DNA from: Acetobacter sp. 46_36
Lineage (GTDB): Bacteria > Pseudomonadota > Alphaproteobacteria > RF32 > CAG-239
Direction: 5' to 3'
DNA: 64,000 nt
Assembly (NCBI GenBank): GCA_001917135.1
Contig: MNTT01000016.1
Location: 285,586-349,585, forward strand
The stretch's first letter is position 1; the number at the start of each line of letters is the position of its first letter. Position numbers and translations under genes: made by a program. The notes under the pieces are model-generated. The model searched no databases. It was not told the DNA's origin and was given only the letters and a program-made list of their open reading frames with translations. Below are positions 1-8,261 of the stretch, piece after piece.

Positions 1-607
1 CGGCGGCATAAGCGAAAAAGGCGGAACCGAGCAGGCAGACGGCATAAAAATTGATTACCGCGGCATAAGAGGCAAAGGCAAAAAGCATCAGTGCCATGGC
101 AGGAACGTGCAGCCATGGCCTTTTTGAGGAGATAGCCGCCGACGCCGCCAGCAGCGAAGCAACGCAGACCAGCGGCAGGCTGAGGTTTATCAGCATATCT
201 TTGGCATAGTAAAGCCAGACCAGCGTATACGGCAAGACTGCCGCAAACACTGCAAACAGCGCGTAATTGAACGTCGTCAGCGGCACCTGCCAGTATCTGG
301 CAAGCAAAATGTACCCCAGCACCAGCGCAGCAAAGGAAAAAAGGCTGTTTAAAAACGGCAGCACCTGCCCGTCAAACAAAACCGCCTGCAGAACAAAATG
401 CAGCGGACGCCCCTCAAAAGCCCCCTCGTTCCACGCTGAAGCACCGCGGACATAATTCCAATCGTGGTCGCCAAACATAAAATTGACCGTATAAAACAAA
501 AAGGCGAGATTGACAAGCGCAAAGGCTATCCAGAACGCCCGGATATAGCGGCGGTCTAAATTTTTTGCCATACCGGCGATTTTGGCTTCAATTTCAAGAT
601 AACGCAT
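1..607 (-). CDS. Membrane glucosyltransferase, GtrII-like (3' end off the window)
   Basis: The reading frame is open from the ATG at 607 to the left edge with no stop (202 codons), so the C-terminal part is missing. AGGAG lies 8 bases before the ATG. The protein begins with a short charged segment, then hydrophobic helices and a luminal loop with GDHDWNYV and NEGAFEGRPLHF. The same pattern (GNHDWDWV, DTGLFEGRYGKF) occurs in the gene at 53333-55090, so the two are paralogues. The pattern fits polytopic GtrII-type (GT-C fold) transferases that move sugars from a lipid carrier on the outer face of the inner membrane. Family assignment is by resemblance; substrate unknown. Confidence 0.6.
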   Translation of the reverse strand, partial: MRYLEIEAKIAGMAKNLDRRYIRAFWIAFALVNLAFLFYTVNFMFGDHDWNYVRGASAWNEGAFEGRPLHFVLQAVLFDGQVLPFLNSLFSFAALVLGYILLARYWQVPLTTFNYALFAVFAAVLPYTLVWLYYAKDMLINLSLPLVCVASLLAASAAISSKRPWLHVPAMALMLFAFASYAAVINFYAVCLLGSAFFAYAA

Positions 608-676
608 CGGCGGTTCTCCTTTCTGGTCTGTTTTTGTTTTAAACGTTAAAATTTTGCGGCAGCCGGGTGTTTCTGC

Positions 677-787
677 ACTGACGGGGACTTTCGTACCGGC
701 CGGAAGTTCCCATACTGACCGGTATTCCCGTACCGGCCGAAAGTTCCCAGACTGACCGATACCTCCGTACCGACCGGGAGCTGCCGG
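677..787. repeat. Three tandem copies of a 37-bp unit
   Basis: Copies start at 677, 714 and 751, each beginning ACTGAC and containing CCGTACCG(G/A)CCG; the third is the most diverged. The unit length is not a multiple of three, and the array lies between the alcohol dehydrogenase stop (800) and the ribosome site of the next gene (620), so it is non-coding spacer. Confidence 0.8.
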
Positions 788-799
788 CACGGTGCCGTA

Positions 800-1969
800 T
801 TATCGGTACGACCGTTCGTAAATCTCGGCACAGTCGGCAATGCTCAAGTCACACGGATCAAGCCGGAAAGACAAGGCATTCTGAGTTTTCGCGGCGGCAG
901 CAAATTCACGCAGGCGTTCTTTTTCAATTCCGTAGTCGCTCATCTTCAGCTTGTCCGCACCGCAGGCTTGCTGCAATTTCTGCAAAGCAGCAATGAAGTC
1001 TTCCGGCGTTTTGGCGTTTTTATTGCCGAGAGCTTTGGCCAATTCGACAAGACGGTCGTCAGAAGTGTGTTTTTCGGCAATTTTAGAAAAGTAAGCAACA
1101 CTCAGCATAATCAAGCCGGCACCATGCGGCAGGTTTTTATAAACGCCGCTTAAGATATGTTCCAGCGCATGTTCCGAGATACAGCCGGACGTGCTTTCGA
1201 CCATACCAGACAGTGTATTCGCCAGCGCCATATTTTCCCGTGCGGCAATATCTCCGCCGTCAAAAACGGCTGCCGGCAGATTTTCGGCAATCAGGCTTAC
1301 GGCCTTGAGAGCAAAAATGTCGCTTATGGGCGTGGCTATATTGGCAAGATAGCCTTCAAGACTGTGAAACAGCGCGTCAAACCCCTGAAAAACAGTATAG
1401 TCTCGCGGAACGGTCAACATCAGCTCGGGGTCAACCACCGCCAAAACGGGAAATGTGCCGTCAATGCCGAAACCAAATTTTTCGCCGGTCGCAGTATTGC
1501 TGATAACCGTCCACGGGTCAGCTTCCGTTCCGGTTCCGGCGGTTGTCGTTATGGCAACAACGGGCAGAGGCGTTACAGACACCGGGCGTCCACCGCCGGT
1601 GCCGCGAACCATATAATCCCAGTAATCGCCTGGATTTGTCGCCATAACAGCAATCGCCTTGGCTGCGTCAATCGGCGAACCGCCGCCCAAACCGACAATA
1701 AAGTCGCAGTTTTCGGCTTTTGCCAGCGCCGCACCGTCCATAACTTCGCTGCGGTCGGGATTGGCGGTTATTTTATTGAACAGCACGAAAGTACATCCTG
1801 CGGCCTTCAGCTCTTCCTCTGTCCGGGCCAGATAGCCGTTATCGACGACGGAACGGCCGCCTGTGGTTACAATCAGCGCCCGCGTGCCGGGGAGCTTTTC
1901 CTTATGCAGATTAGCCAGCTGTCCGCGGCCGAAAAGGATTTTGGTCGGAATATAATATTTGAAATTCAT
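800..1969 (-). CDS. Iron-containing alcohol dehydrogenase
   Basis: 389 residues, full length for group III metal-dependent alcohol dehydrogenases that interconvert aldehydes and alcohols with NAD(P)H. GLGGGSPIDAAKA (about 93-105) is the nucleotide-binding loop. The metal region is represented by FDALFHSLEGY (about 214-224), SEHALEHILSG and NLPHGAGL, supplying the expected histidines. AAGGAGG lies just before the ATG, fixing the start. The gene may be co-transcribed with the transferase downstream, across the 37-bp repeats. It resembles the YqhD/butanol dehydrogenase branch; substrate cannot be told. Confidence 0.88.
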   Translation of the reverse strand: MNFKYYIPTKILFGRGQLANLHKEKLPGTRALIVTTGGRSVVDNGYLARTEEELKAAGCTFVLFNKITANPDRSEVMDGAALAKAENCDFIVGLGGGSPIDAAKAIAVMATNPGDYWDYMVRGTGGGRPVSVTPLPVVAITTTAGTGTEADPWTVISNTATGEKFGFGIDGTFPVLAVVDPELMLTVPRDYTVFQGFDALFHSLEGYLANIATPISDIFALKAVSLIAENLPAAVFDGGDIAARENMALANTLSGMVESTSGCISEHALEHILSGVYKNLPHGAGLIMLSVAYFSKIAEKHTSDDRLVELAKALGNKNAKTPEDFIAALQKLQQACGADKLKMSDYGIEKERLREFAAAAKTQNALSFRLDPCDLSIADCAEIYERSYR

Positions 1970-2014
1970 AATGCCTCCTTATCTGTCATTACTCTGCAAT
2001 TCTCCTCCACGACC

Positions 2015-2932
2015 TTAAAACAGGTCAAAACTCTTATTATAACTCAGCGACAGTCCGAATGTGCTCTGTGCCCGGGAACGCGACGCGCCACGGGTTTCGG
2101 CAAGCTCATAATTGTAAAACGGCGCGAGGTACAAATCCCCGACAAGCTTGGTTTCTATACGGTTGTTTGTCGACAGTTTGTATTTGAAATCCGTCGCTTC
2201 TTTTTGGCTGTAGCTGAAAAAATGACGGTAATACCCCTCGGAAACGAACGTGGTGTTCGGATTCAGCGGATAATGGAATTCATACCCGATTTCGGCACCG
2301 GTTTTCATATTATCATTTTTATAAGTCATATCGTCTTCTTCCACCAAGGCAATATAAAGCTGTTTGAAATTCTCGCTGTCGTAAAGTTTCAAACCGGTTT
2401 TGGCACGGAGAATTTTAGTGCGGTAATCCGTCCCGTCCAGATTAAAATCCGTAAATTCCGTTTCATACCCGAGATAGGCAAACGGGCCGACTATCCCCTG
2501 TTCCAAATGCCAGATTTTGTGCGTATAATCGGTATAGAGCAAAATTTCGTCATCGTTCTCATTTTCGGTCGTTACGCCGTTCTCGGTCGTCTTGGATTTG
2601 CCGTATATCGCATACAAGCCGTTAACCCAAACCATCGTGCTGCGGTCATAGGTCAGATTGCCGTCAAAAAGGCCGCTGATGTTATGCTGCTCATCGGCAT
2701 TATACGAATCGGGGTAATTCGGATCATCCTTGTTGGTAACGCTATGCTCAAGATATTCAACCGCGATGCGTTTGATGTTGGCGGTCAGCGATGCTGCATC
2801 TGCAACGGTTTCAGCCGGAGATGACGCGTTCTCCGAAACTTCGGCCGCTGCCGGCAAAGCAGTCTCCGCAGCAGCGGGAAAAGTTGCGCATAGAGCGGCT
2901 CCCCACACCGCCAAACAAAGATTTTTTTTCAT
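2015..2932 (-). CDS. Outer-membrane beta-barrel protein
   Basis: 305 residues from the ATG at 2932, preceded by AGAGGA; an in-frame ATG at 2959 would add nine residues before the signal peptide and has a weaker site. The N-terminus (MKKNLCLAVWGAALCATFPAAAE) is a signal peptide, followed by an Ala/Glu-rich linker. The rest alternates aromatic and polar residues in short strands and ends in SFDLF; a terminal Phe is the usual signal for outer-membrane barrel insertion. Probably a barrel of the DUF481/DUF3078 kind, but the exact family is not certain. Function unknown. Confidence 0.6.
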   Translation of the reverse strand: MKKNLCLAVWGAALCATFPAAAETALPAAAEVSENASSPAETVADAASLTANIKRIAVEYLEHSVTNKDDPNYPDSYNADEQHNISGLFDGNLTYDRSTMVWVNGLYAIYGKSKTTENGVTTENENDDEILLYTDYTHKIWHLEQGIVGPFAYLGYETEFTDFNLDGTDYRTKILRAKTGLKLYDSENFKQLYIALVEEDDMTYKNDNMKTGAEIGYEFHYPLNPNTTFVSEGYYRHFFSYSQKEATDFKYKLSTNNRIETKLVGDLYLAPFYNYELAETRGASRSRAQSTFGLSLSYNKSFDLF

Positions 2933-3127
2933 ACTAAAGTCCTCTGACACCGATTTCATTATGAGTGCAGTGTAGCTTCTTTTAACAGGCTGGCAAAAGG
3001 TTTTAACGATTTATCAACGGATAAATGGCAATCGGGCAAGTCCGGATTTGCCGAAATAGATATGCGTAGCGGAACGGAGCAAACCAGCAGGCCTCAGTAT
3101 GGGAAGAGCTGCAGACAATTCCGTTCG

Positions 3128-3973
3128 TTAACACCCGCCGCGGTTCAACAGCGCTTTCATAACCAGACGGCAGCGGTCTTTGAATTTTAATTCCGGCTTT
3201 GGAGAAATAATTTCCCATCCGCGCTTGTCCATCAGCTCAAAATAAGCATGATACAAATTCAGCATATAAACGACCGGCCTGGAATTGCGGTTGTGGTTTT
3301 CTTCCAGCAACCGATAAGCCTCCGCAAAGGAACTGCGGGCGGTTTCGGCAAATTTCCGGCGGGCGACATAAAGATTTTTATGAGTCAGGATGTCTTTGGC
3401 TGCCAGCCCCTGCTCTATTTCCGCCGCGGCCAAAAACTCTTCGGGAATATAGACGTGGCCGCCCAGAATGTCTTCTTTTATATTTTTGAGAATATTGGTT
3501 ATCTCTACCGCGCGCCCGATAAGCCGCCCCAGTTCGGCAGTCGTTTCCTCGTCAAATTCGGCGATTACTTTCAAAATCAGGTAACTCGGCGTTTCCGACA
3601 CGCCGCGGCAGTATTCCTCAAACTCATGCAGCGACGGGCGGAACAGCGGTTTCGGACAGTCCATGGCAAAGCCCGACAGCATCGTTTCCATACACGCGCG
3701 CGGCAGCTTAAAACGCATACAGTTCTTATATATGCGGCGGCCGATGTCGGTTTCGGGAACTTTCCGGTCATAGATGTTGGCAATTTCCCGCTGCCATGCC
3801 GCCAAAATATCAGCCTTATCCTTTTCAGACAGAGAGCTGGAACTCAAATCGTCAAAATGCTTGACCAGCGCATACAGCGTGTATACGGCTTCGCGCTTGG
3901 CTTTGGGATAATGCCTCGTGCACCAAAAGAGGGCAGAATGATTTTTTCTGACGATGCGACCAATTGAACTCAT
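3128..3973 (-). CDS. Squalene/phytoene synthase-like protein with altered Asp motifs
   Basis: 281 residues, normal length for squalene/phytoene synthases, which condense prenyl diphosphates head to head for hopanoids or carotenoids. HYPKAKREAVYTLYAL (21-36) and EITNILKNIKED (157-168) match the family clearly. Two of the four Asp residues of the paired DXXXD motifs are changed: the first motif reads DDLSS (D41 kept, the fifth position is Ser45) and the second reads NIKED (Asn164 instead of Asp, D168 kept). These aspartates normally bind Mg-diphosphate, so activity is doubtful. The gene lies 36 bp after a second, more diverged relative. Confidence 0.75.
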   Translation of the reverse strand: MSSIGRIVRKNHSALFWCTRHYPKAKREAVYTLYALVKHFDDLSSSSLSEKDKADILAAWQREIANIYDRKVPETDIGRRIYKNCMRFKLPRACMETMLSGFAMDCPKPLFRPSLHEFEEYCRGVSETPSYLILKVIAEFDEETTAELGRLIGRAVEITNILKNIKEDILGGHVYIPEEFLAAAEIEQGLAAKDILTHKNLYVARRKFAETARSSFAEAYRLLEENHNRNSRPVVYMLNLYHAYFELMDKRGWEIISPKPELKFKDRCRLVMKALLNRGGC

Positions 3974-4009
3974 TGCTTTTCCTTATTTCATAACCATATT
4001 CCCCGCAGT

Positions 4010-4963
4010 TCAGAGCTGATGCAAATCGCGGGTTTTGTTTCTTGTTATCAGAGTATGCCACAAACCATATAAAAATGCGTTAACATAAACAAAAAAATTT
4101 ATTTTCCGGCATAAGGCGGAGGCGGAAGAACCAGCTGTGCCCTGAGAACCGGCTGCAGCGGAGGCCGGAGAGCAGACTGCGGACGAAGAACCGACGGTTG
4201 CTGCGGCGGAAACGGAAGAACCGGTTGCGAACGAAGAACCAGTGGCGGCGGCTGCGGAAGCGGAGACATCGGGCAAAAGCCGTATCAGACGGCGGGACAG
4301 ACCGACAAAAAATCCTGTTTTCAACCGAAAAAGAAATCCCGACGCAGCGGCAAAAAGCTGCAACATTTCCTTTTGCTGCAACGGCAAGCTGCGGCGCAAA
4401 CAAGCCGCATCAACCGATACCCTTGCCCCATCCAGTGCCACGGCAGCAGACGGAACAGCCAATACATATACGGCAGCATAAACAAAAGCCAAGGCGGCAA
4501 AAGGCTGATAGAACGGCGGCGTCTGATTGTTAAGCACGGCGACAAGGCGGGAAAACGGCGAAATCACCTGGAGCCAAATCGGCGACGCGGCGGAAAATTC
4601 CAGCGGATAACGGTTTTTAGACAGCCATTCAAAACCGTCCAGCGGTTCCAGCAGCAGCGACAGGGAAAGATTGCGGGCGATAAATTCCTTTTGCAAAAAT
4701 CCCAGCAGCGTCCGTCCGGGCCAGGTACGGCTGACGGCACGATACAGGAGATTAAAGCTTTTCGGATGCAGGCCTCTCCGGCGCATTCCCCGCCGCAGCA
4801 GCAGAAAAAGATAAAAAATATACGCCCGGAACAATTCCCGGTCTTTTACCGGCACCAGTTGCAGATACAAAGACGGCGGCGGCAAAGGAATCGCCGCTGC
4901 GGAGGAAAACGGCAGTTCGAAAAGAGCTTTGGCTTCTGAGAAAAAATTTTTACCCGAAGACAT
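4010..4963 (-). CDS. Diverged squalene-synthase-like protein with Ala/Ser linker (tentative)
   Basis: 317 residues. The ATG overlaps the trmFO stop in TAATG, implying translational coupling. The middle section (LLEPLDGFEWLSKNRYPLEF, then IWLQVISPFSRLVAVLNN) resembles the helix after the first Asp motif and the substrate channel of squalene/phytoene synthases, but neither DXXXD motif is present. From about residue 225 a low-complexity Ala/Ser/Gly/Thr run leads to a short hydrophobic C-terminal helix. It may be a non-catalytic partner of the gene downstream. The homology is suggested by local pattern only; the gene itself is well supported by coupling and frame length. Confidence 0.5.
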   Translation of the reverse strand: MSSGKNFFSEAKALFELPFSSAAAIPLPPPSLYLQLVPVKDRELFRAYIFYLFLLLRRGMRRRGLHPKSFNLLYRAVSRTWPGRTLLGFLQKEFIARNLSLSLLLEPLDGFEWLSKNRYPLEFSAASPIWLQVISPFSRLVAVLNNQTPPFYQPFAALAFVYAAVYVLAVPSAAVALDGARVSVDAACLRRSLPLQQKEMLQLFAAASGFLFRLKTGFFVGLSRRLIRLLPDVSASAAAATGSSFATGSSVSAAATVGSSSAVCSPASAAAGSQGTAGSSASALCRKINFFVYVNAFLYGLWHTLITRNKTRDLHQL

Positions 4964-6324
4964 TACGCCTCCCCTGCGGAAATACCGTGCAGCCAGTCTT
5001 CCGCCGCAGCCAGGGCTCGGGAAGTCAGCGCCGCCTTCTTTTCTGTCCCTTTGAGCGGGCGAAGTTTCCCTTTGGCGGTCATGACTTTCGGCAGTTCGGG
5101 AAACAGACCGAAATTAATGTTCATCGGCTGATAATGCTCTATGTCCGTTGCATCAGTCAGATGCGCCAGCTGGCAGCCGAATGCGGTTTCGCGCGGCGGC
5201 AACTGCGGCGTTCTCCCGTGCAGCAGTTCGGCGGCAAAATAACCGGCCAGCCACCCGACGGATGCACTTTCGACATACCCCTCGCAGCCGGTAATCTGTC
5301 CGGCGAACATCAGATGCGGGCGGGACTTCAGCCGCAGAAAAGCATCCAGCAGGACGGGCGACTTGATGAAAGTATTTTTATGAATACCGCCGAGACGGGC
5401 GAAAACGGCGTTTTCCAGCCCCGGAATGGTGCGGAAAATACGGGTCTGCTCGGAATGTTTCAGCTTGGTCTGGAAACCGACCATATTGCGCAGGGTGTCT
5501 TCTTTGTTATCCTGCCGCAGCTGTACTACCGCATAAGGGCGTTCCCCACGGTGCGGGTCGGTCAGCCCGACCGGTTTCATCGGGCCGTACATCAGCGTAT
5601 CCGCCCCGCGTTCGGCCATTATCTCCACCGGCAGACAGCCGTCGAAATAATTCGGCTTCTCAAAATCGTGGAACCCGGCCTTTTCCCCTTCCAGCAGGGC
5701 ATTGACAAATTCGTAGTACTGTTCCCGGCTGAGCGGGCAGTTGATATAATCATATTTATCGCCTTTATCGTAGCGGGACTGGTACCAGGCAATATCAAAA
5801 TTTATACTGTCCTTATATATGACCGGCGCTATCGCGTCATAAAAAGAGAGCTTTTCGCCGCCTACCGCCGCGGATATACTCTCTGCCAGCGCCGCAGACG
5901 TCAGCGGCCCGGTGGCGACTATGCTCAGCCCCTCGCTTTCCGGCGGCAGCTCTGTTATCTCCTTTGACACGACGGTTATCAGCGGGTGTTCCCTAATCCG
6001 CGCCGTGATATATGCGGAAAAGCCTTCGCGGTCTACGGCAAGCGCGCCGCCGGCGGGAACCCGGTTTTTGTCGGCGCTTTCCATAACCAGCGAACCGGCA
6101 AGGCGCATTTCCTGATGCAAAAGCCCGACGGCATTGTATGTACTGTCATCAGAACGCAGCGAATTGGAACAGACCAATTCGGCAAAACCGTCCGCCTTAT
6201 GCGCCGGCGAACGCTTTTCGGGCTTCATCTCATACAGCCGGACGGCAACCCCGCGCAAAGCCAGCTGCCACGCCGCCTCGGCTCCGGCAAGGCCGGCTCC
6301 TATCACATTTGCACTTAACGACAT
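4963..6324 (-). CDS. trmFO: Folate-dependent tRNA (uracil-54) methyltransferase TrmFO
   Basis: 453 residues, typical for TrmFO, the FAD enzyme that makes ribothymidine at position 54 of tRNA from methylenetetrahydrofolate. The FAD-binding start [16 protein letters not shown] is at residues 7-22; further family blocks are [39 protein letters not shown], and [15 protein letters not shown] near the C-terminus. AAGGGA precedes the ATG. It is the first gene of a minus-strand run leading into the two squalene-synthase-like genes. Confidence 0.96.
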   Translation of the reverse strand: MSLSANVIGAGLAGAEAAWQLALRGVAVRLYEMKPEKRSPAHKADGFAELVCSNSLRSDDSTYNAVGLLHQEMRLAGSLVMESADKNRVPAGGALAVDREGFSAYITARIREHPLITVVSKEITELPPESEGLSIVATGPLTSAALAESISAAVGGEKLSFYDAIAPVIYKDSINFDIAWYQSRYDKGDKYDYINCPLSREQYYEFVNALLEGEKAGFHDFEKPNYFDGCLPVEIMAERGADTLMYGPMKPVGLTDPHRGERPYAVVQLRQDNKEDTLRNMVGFQTKLKHSEQTRIFRTIPGLENAVFARLGGIHKNTFIKSPVLLDAFLRLKSRPHLMFAGQITGCEGYVESASVGWLAGYFAAELLHGRTPQLPPRETAFGCQLAHLTDATDIEHYQPMNINFGLFPELPKVMTAKGKLRPLKGTEKKAALTSRALAAAEDWLHGISAGEA

Positions 6325-6437
6325 ATTTTCCCTTGAGTTTTAAAACCGCAACAAGTTATAAACGAATTACGGATAAGTTATAAATGCTGTTCTCCGGTTT
6401 GTAAATACCAAAAATTAGGTGATTTTTAAAAAAGCTC

Positions 6438-6446
6438 TGATATAAT
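6438..6446 (+). promoter_or_regulatory. Extended -10 promoter
   Basis: TGATATAAT, a perfect TATAAT with the TGN extension, lies 21 bases before the ATG of the exported protein at 6468. No good -35 is visible, as expected for extended -10 promoters. Confidence 0.55.
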
Positions 6447-6467
6447 GGCAGAAACGGATAAATTAAA

Positions 6468-7499
6468 ATGTTTAAAAACAGATATTTGACATTTTTAGTG
6501 CTTTTGATTGCCGGGCTTGTTGCGGGAACGGCGGGCGTTTCTGCGCAGTCGGAAATGGACTTGCTACTGTTTGAAAAAAAAGCGGAGGGAACCCAAAAAG
6601 CCAATCGGGGAAACCCGGACGCGAAAACGGCGGCAGCCGATATTGACATCAGCGAATCGCTGACTGACAACCTGTCAAAAAACAACAAAAAAACGGGAAA
6701 AGCAGTACCGGATAACGGCAGAAATACAGCAGGCGGCATCAGAGATTCCGGCAAAGGCAAATCCTCCGATGACGGCGAATCGGAAAGCTGGCTGAAAAGC
6801 CTCATCAGCAAAGGTACCAGCGAGATTTTCAAATCGCCGGACGAGAAAGCGCAGGCAGCCGAGGAAAAAAGGATTGAACGGGTTTTGTTAAACCGCAAAT
6901 CCAACGCCGCCAATTTTGACATTTCCGGCCTTAAGCTGCGCATGACACCTAAAGAAGTAGAAGAAACAATGAAGCAGCAAGGATATAAAAAGATTTTGGA
7001 AACGCTGGAAGTGCCGAACTTTATCAAATGGCGCAGCGAAGAACTCTGCCGCCAACACGGCGTTATCGGCTTTGAGCGCCTTAACGCCTGCGCAACGATG
7101 GTTGCCAAGGAAAACGGCTTTCAATTCGTGGAACATCAGGTTTACAACCGTTACATTACCAAAGAAAGCATAGAAGTTTACTTTACCTCTACGTTTACCG
7201 ATAATCTGGCGCACCGGATTTTTTACAAAAGCAGCGTTCCCTTTTCCGACAGCAAGGCATCCAAAAACGTTTACCTGAACAACATCAAGGTGTTTGACTT
7301 CTGGCGGCGAATCGACCTTAAATACGGCAAACCGGACAATACAACCGAAGTCAAGTGGGGGCTTGGCGGCAAAAAGCCGTATCTTAAAGCGGGAACGGGC
7401 AAGCTGGAACTGACCGACCCGCTGTTGAAAGACCTTGATACAGCGAGGATGATTAACGAAGATACGCGTTTTGCCAACACGCAGTATTATACGTTTTAG
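6468..7499 (+). CDS. Exported protein of unknown function
   Basis: 343 residues. Residues 1-26 form a signal peptide (hydrophobic LVLLIAGLVAGTAG, then VSAQ as likely cleavage site). Residues 27-125 are polar, Lys/Gly/Asp-rich and probably disordered. Residues about 140-343 look folded, starting FDISGLKLRMTPKEVEETM, which resembles the opening of small periplasmic domains that start with a 'G..lgm...ev...l' helix as in BamE-like folds. It contains two conserved-looking cysteines (ELCRQHG, LNACATM). Family not recognised. It precedes chpT by 153 bp of repetitive spacer. Confidence 0.75.
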   Translation: MFKNRYLTFLVLLIAGLVAGTAGVSAQSEMDLLLFEKKAEGTQKANRGNPDAKTAAADIDISESLTDNLSKNNKKTGKAVPDNGRNTAGGIRDSGKGKSSDDGESESWLKSLISKGTSEIFKSPDEKAQAAEEKRIERVLLNRKSNAANFDISGLKLRMTPKEVEETMKQQGYKKILETLEVPNFIKWRSEELCRQHGVIGFERLNACATMVAKENGFQFVEHQVYNRYITKESIEVYFTSTFTDNLAHRIFYKSSVPFSDSKASKNVYLNNIKVFDFWRRIDLKYGKPDNTTEVKWGLGGKKPYLKAGTGKLELTDPLLKDLDTARMINEDTRFANTQYYTF

Positions 7500-7652
7500 C
7501 CGGATATGTTCCGGTTGAAAAGGAGAAACAGAGAAGAATGAGCCATGCACGAAGCCTGCCGGAAAGGCGGATGTTCCGGCTGAAACGGAACAAATGGGCA
7601 TAAGACACTTACATACGGAACAGGAAAGACAGACAAAGGACAGAAAAACAAA

Positions 7653-8255
7653 ATGAACACCAACATCTATATCAGCGAAATTGTGGCGACGAGGCTGTCG
7701 CACGACCTTATCGGCAATATCGGGGCAGTCGCCAACGCCGTGGAACTGTTGAACGAGGGGGACGAGGACGACAGGGAAGATATAGGCAATATCTTAAATT
7801 TCAGCTCCAAGGTATTGAGCCGGCGGCTTAAATTTTTCCGCTTATGTTTCGGTATGTCCAATGCAGCGGTCAAAACCACGGAAGAGCTGGCGACGGTGAT
7901 GCAGGATTATCTTCTGACGCTCGGCAATCCGAATCTGCCGACGACTTTGGCGCTGGAAATCGGCACGCCGAAAATCTACAAGCTGGTTATGCCGGCGGTA
8001 ATGATGATGGCGGACACGATTGTCAAAGGCGGAAAGATTGCCGTCAAACAAACGGACGACGCGCTGCTGGTTACGGCAGAATCCGACGCGCCGCTCAACA
8101 AGGCAAAACTTGCAAACATTGCCCGCGTTCTGGACGGCGGAGAAGCGGAGGAAAACATATCTTCCTACGCACCGCTTTACTACCTGCTGGCCTATCTCGG
8201 CGACAGCGGCGTTGCCGTCAGGCTGGACGGGCAGACGTTGGTTATCGGGGCATAG
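7653..8255 (+). CDS. chpT: Histidine phosphotransferase ChpT
   Basis: 200 residues. ATRLSHDLIGNIGAVANAVELL (12-33) matches the DHp helix of ChpT, with His17 as the phospho-acceptor. ChpT passes phosphate from the CckA hybrid kinase to CtrA and CpdR in alphaproteobacteria. The C-terminal half is a degenerate GHKL-like domain (VMPAVMMMADTIVKGG) without ATP motifs, as known for ChpT. It ends 6 bp before priA, so the two are probably co-transcribed. One of the best taxonomic markers in the window. Confidence 0.85.
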   Translation: MNTNIYISEIVATRLSHDLIGNIGAVANAVELLNEGDEDDREDIGNILNFSSKVLSRRLKFFRLCFGMSNAAVKTTEELATVMQDYLLTLGNPNLPTTLALEIGTPKIYKLVMPAVMMMADTIVKGGKIAVKQTDDALLVTAESDAPLNKAKLANIARVLDGGEAEENISSYAPLYYLLAYLGDSGVAVRLDGQTLVIGA

Positions 8256-8261
8256 CCGGCA

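Noticed and set aside
1157..2824. 555-codon plus-strand open frame
   Set aside because: It runs antisense to the alcohol dehydrogenase and the outer-membrane protein, both with clear family features and ribosome sites; its translation is Arg/Gln-rich without domains.
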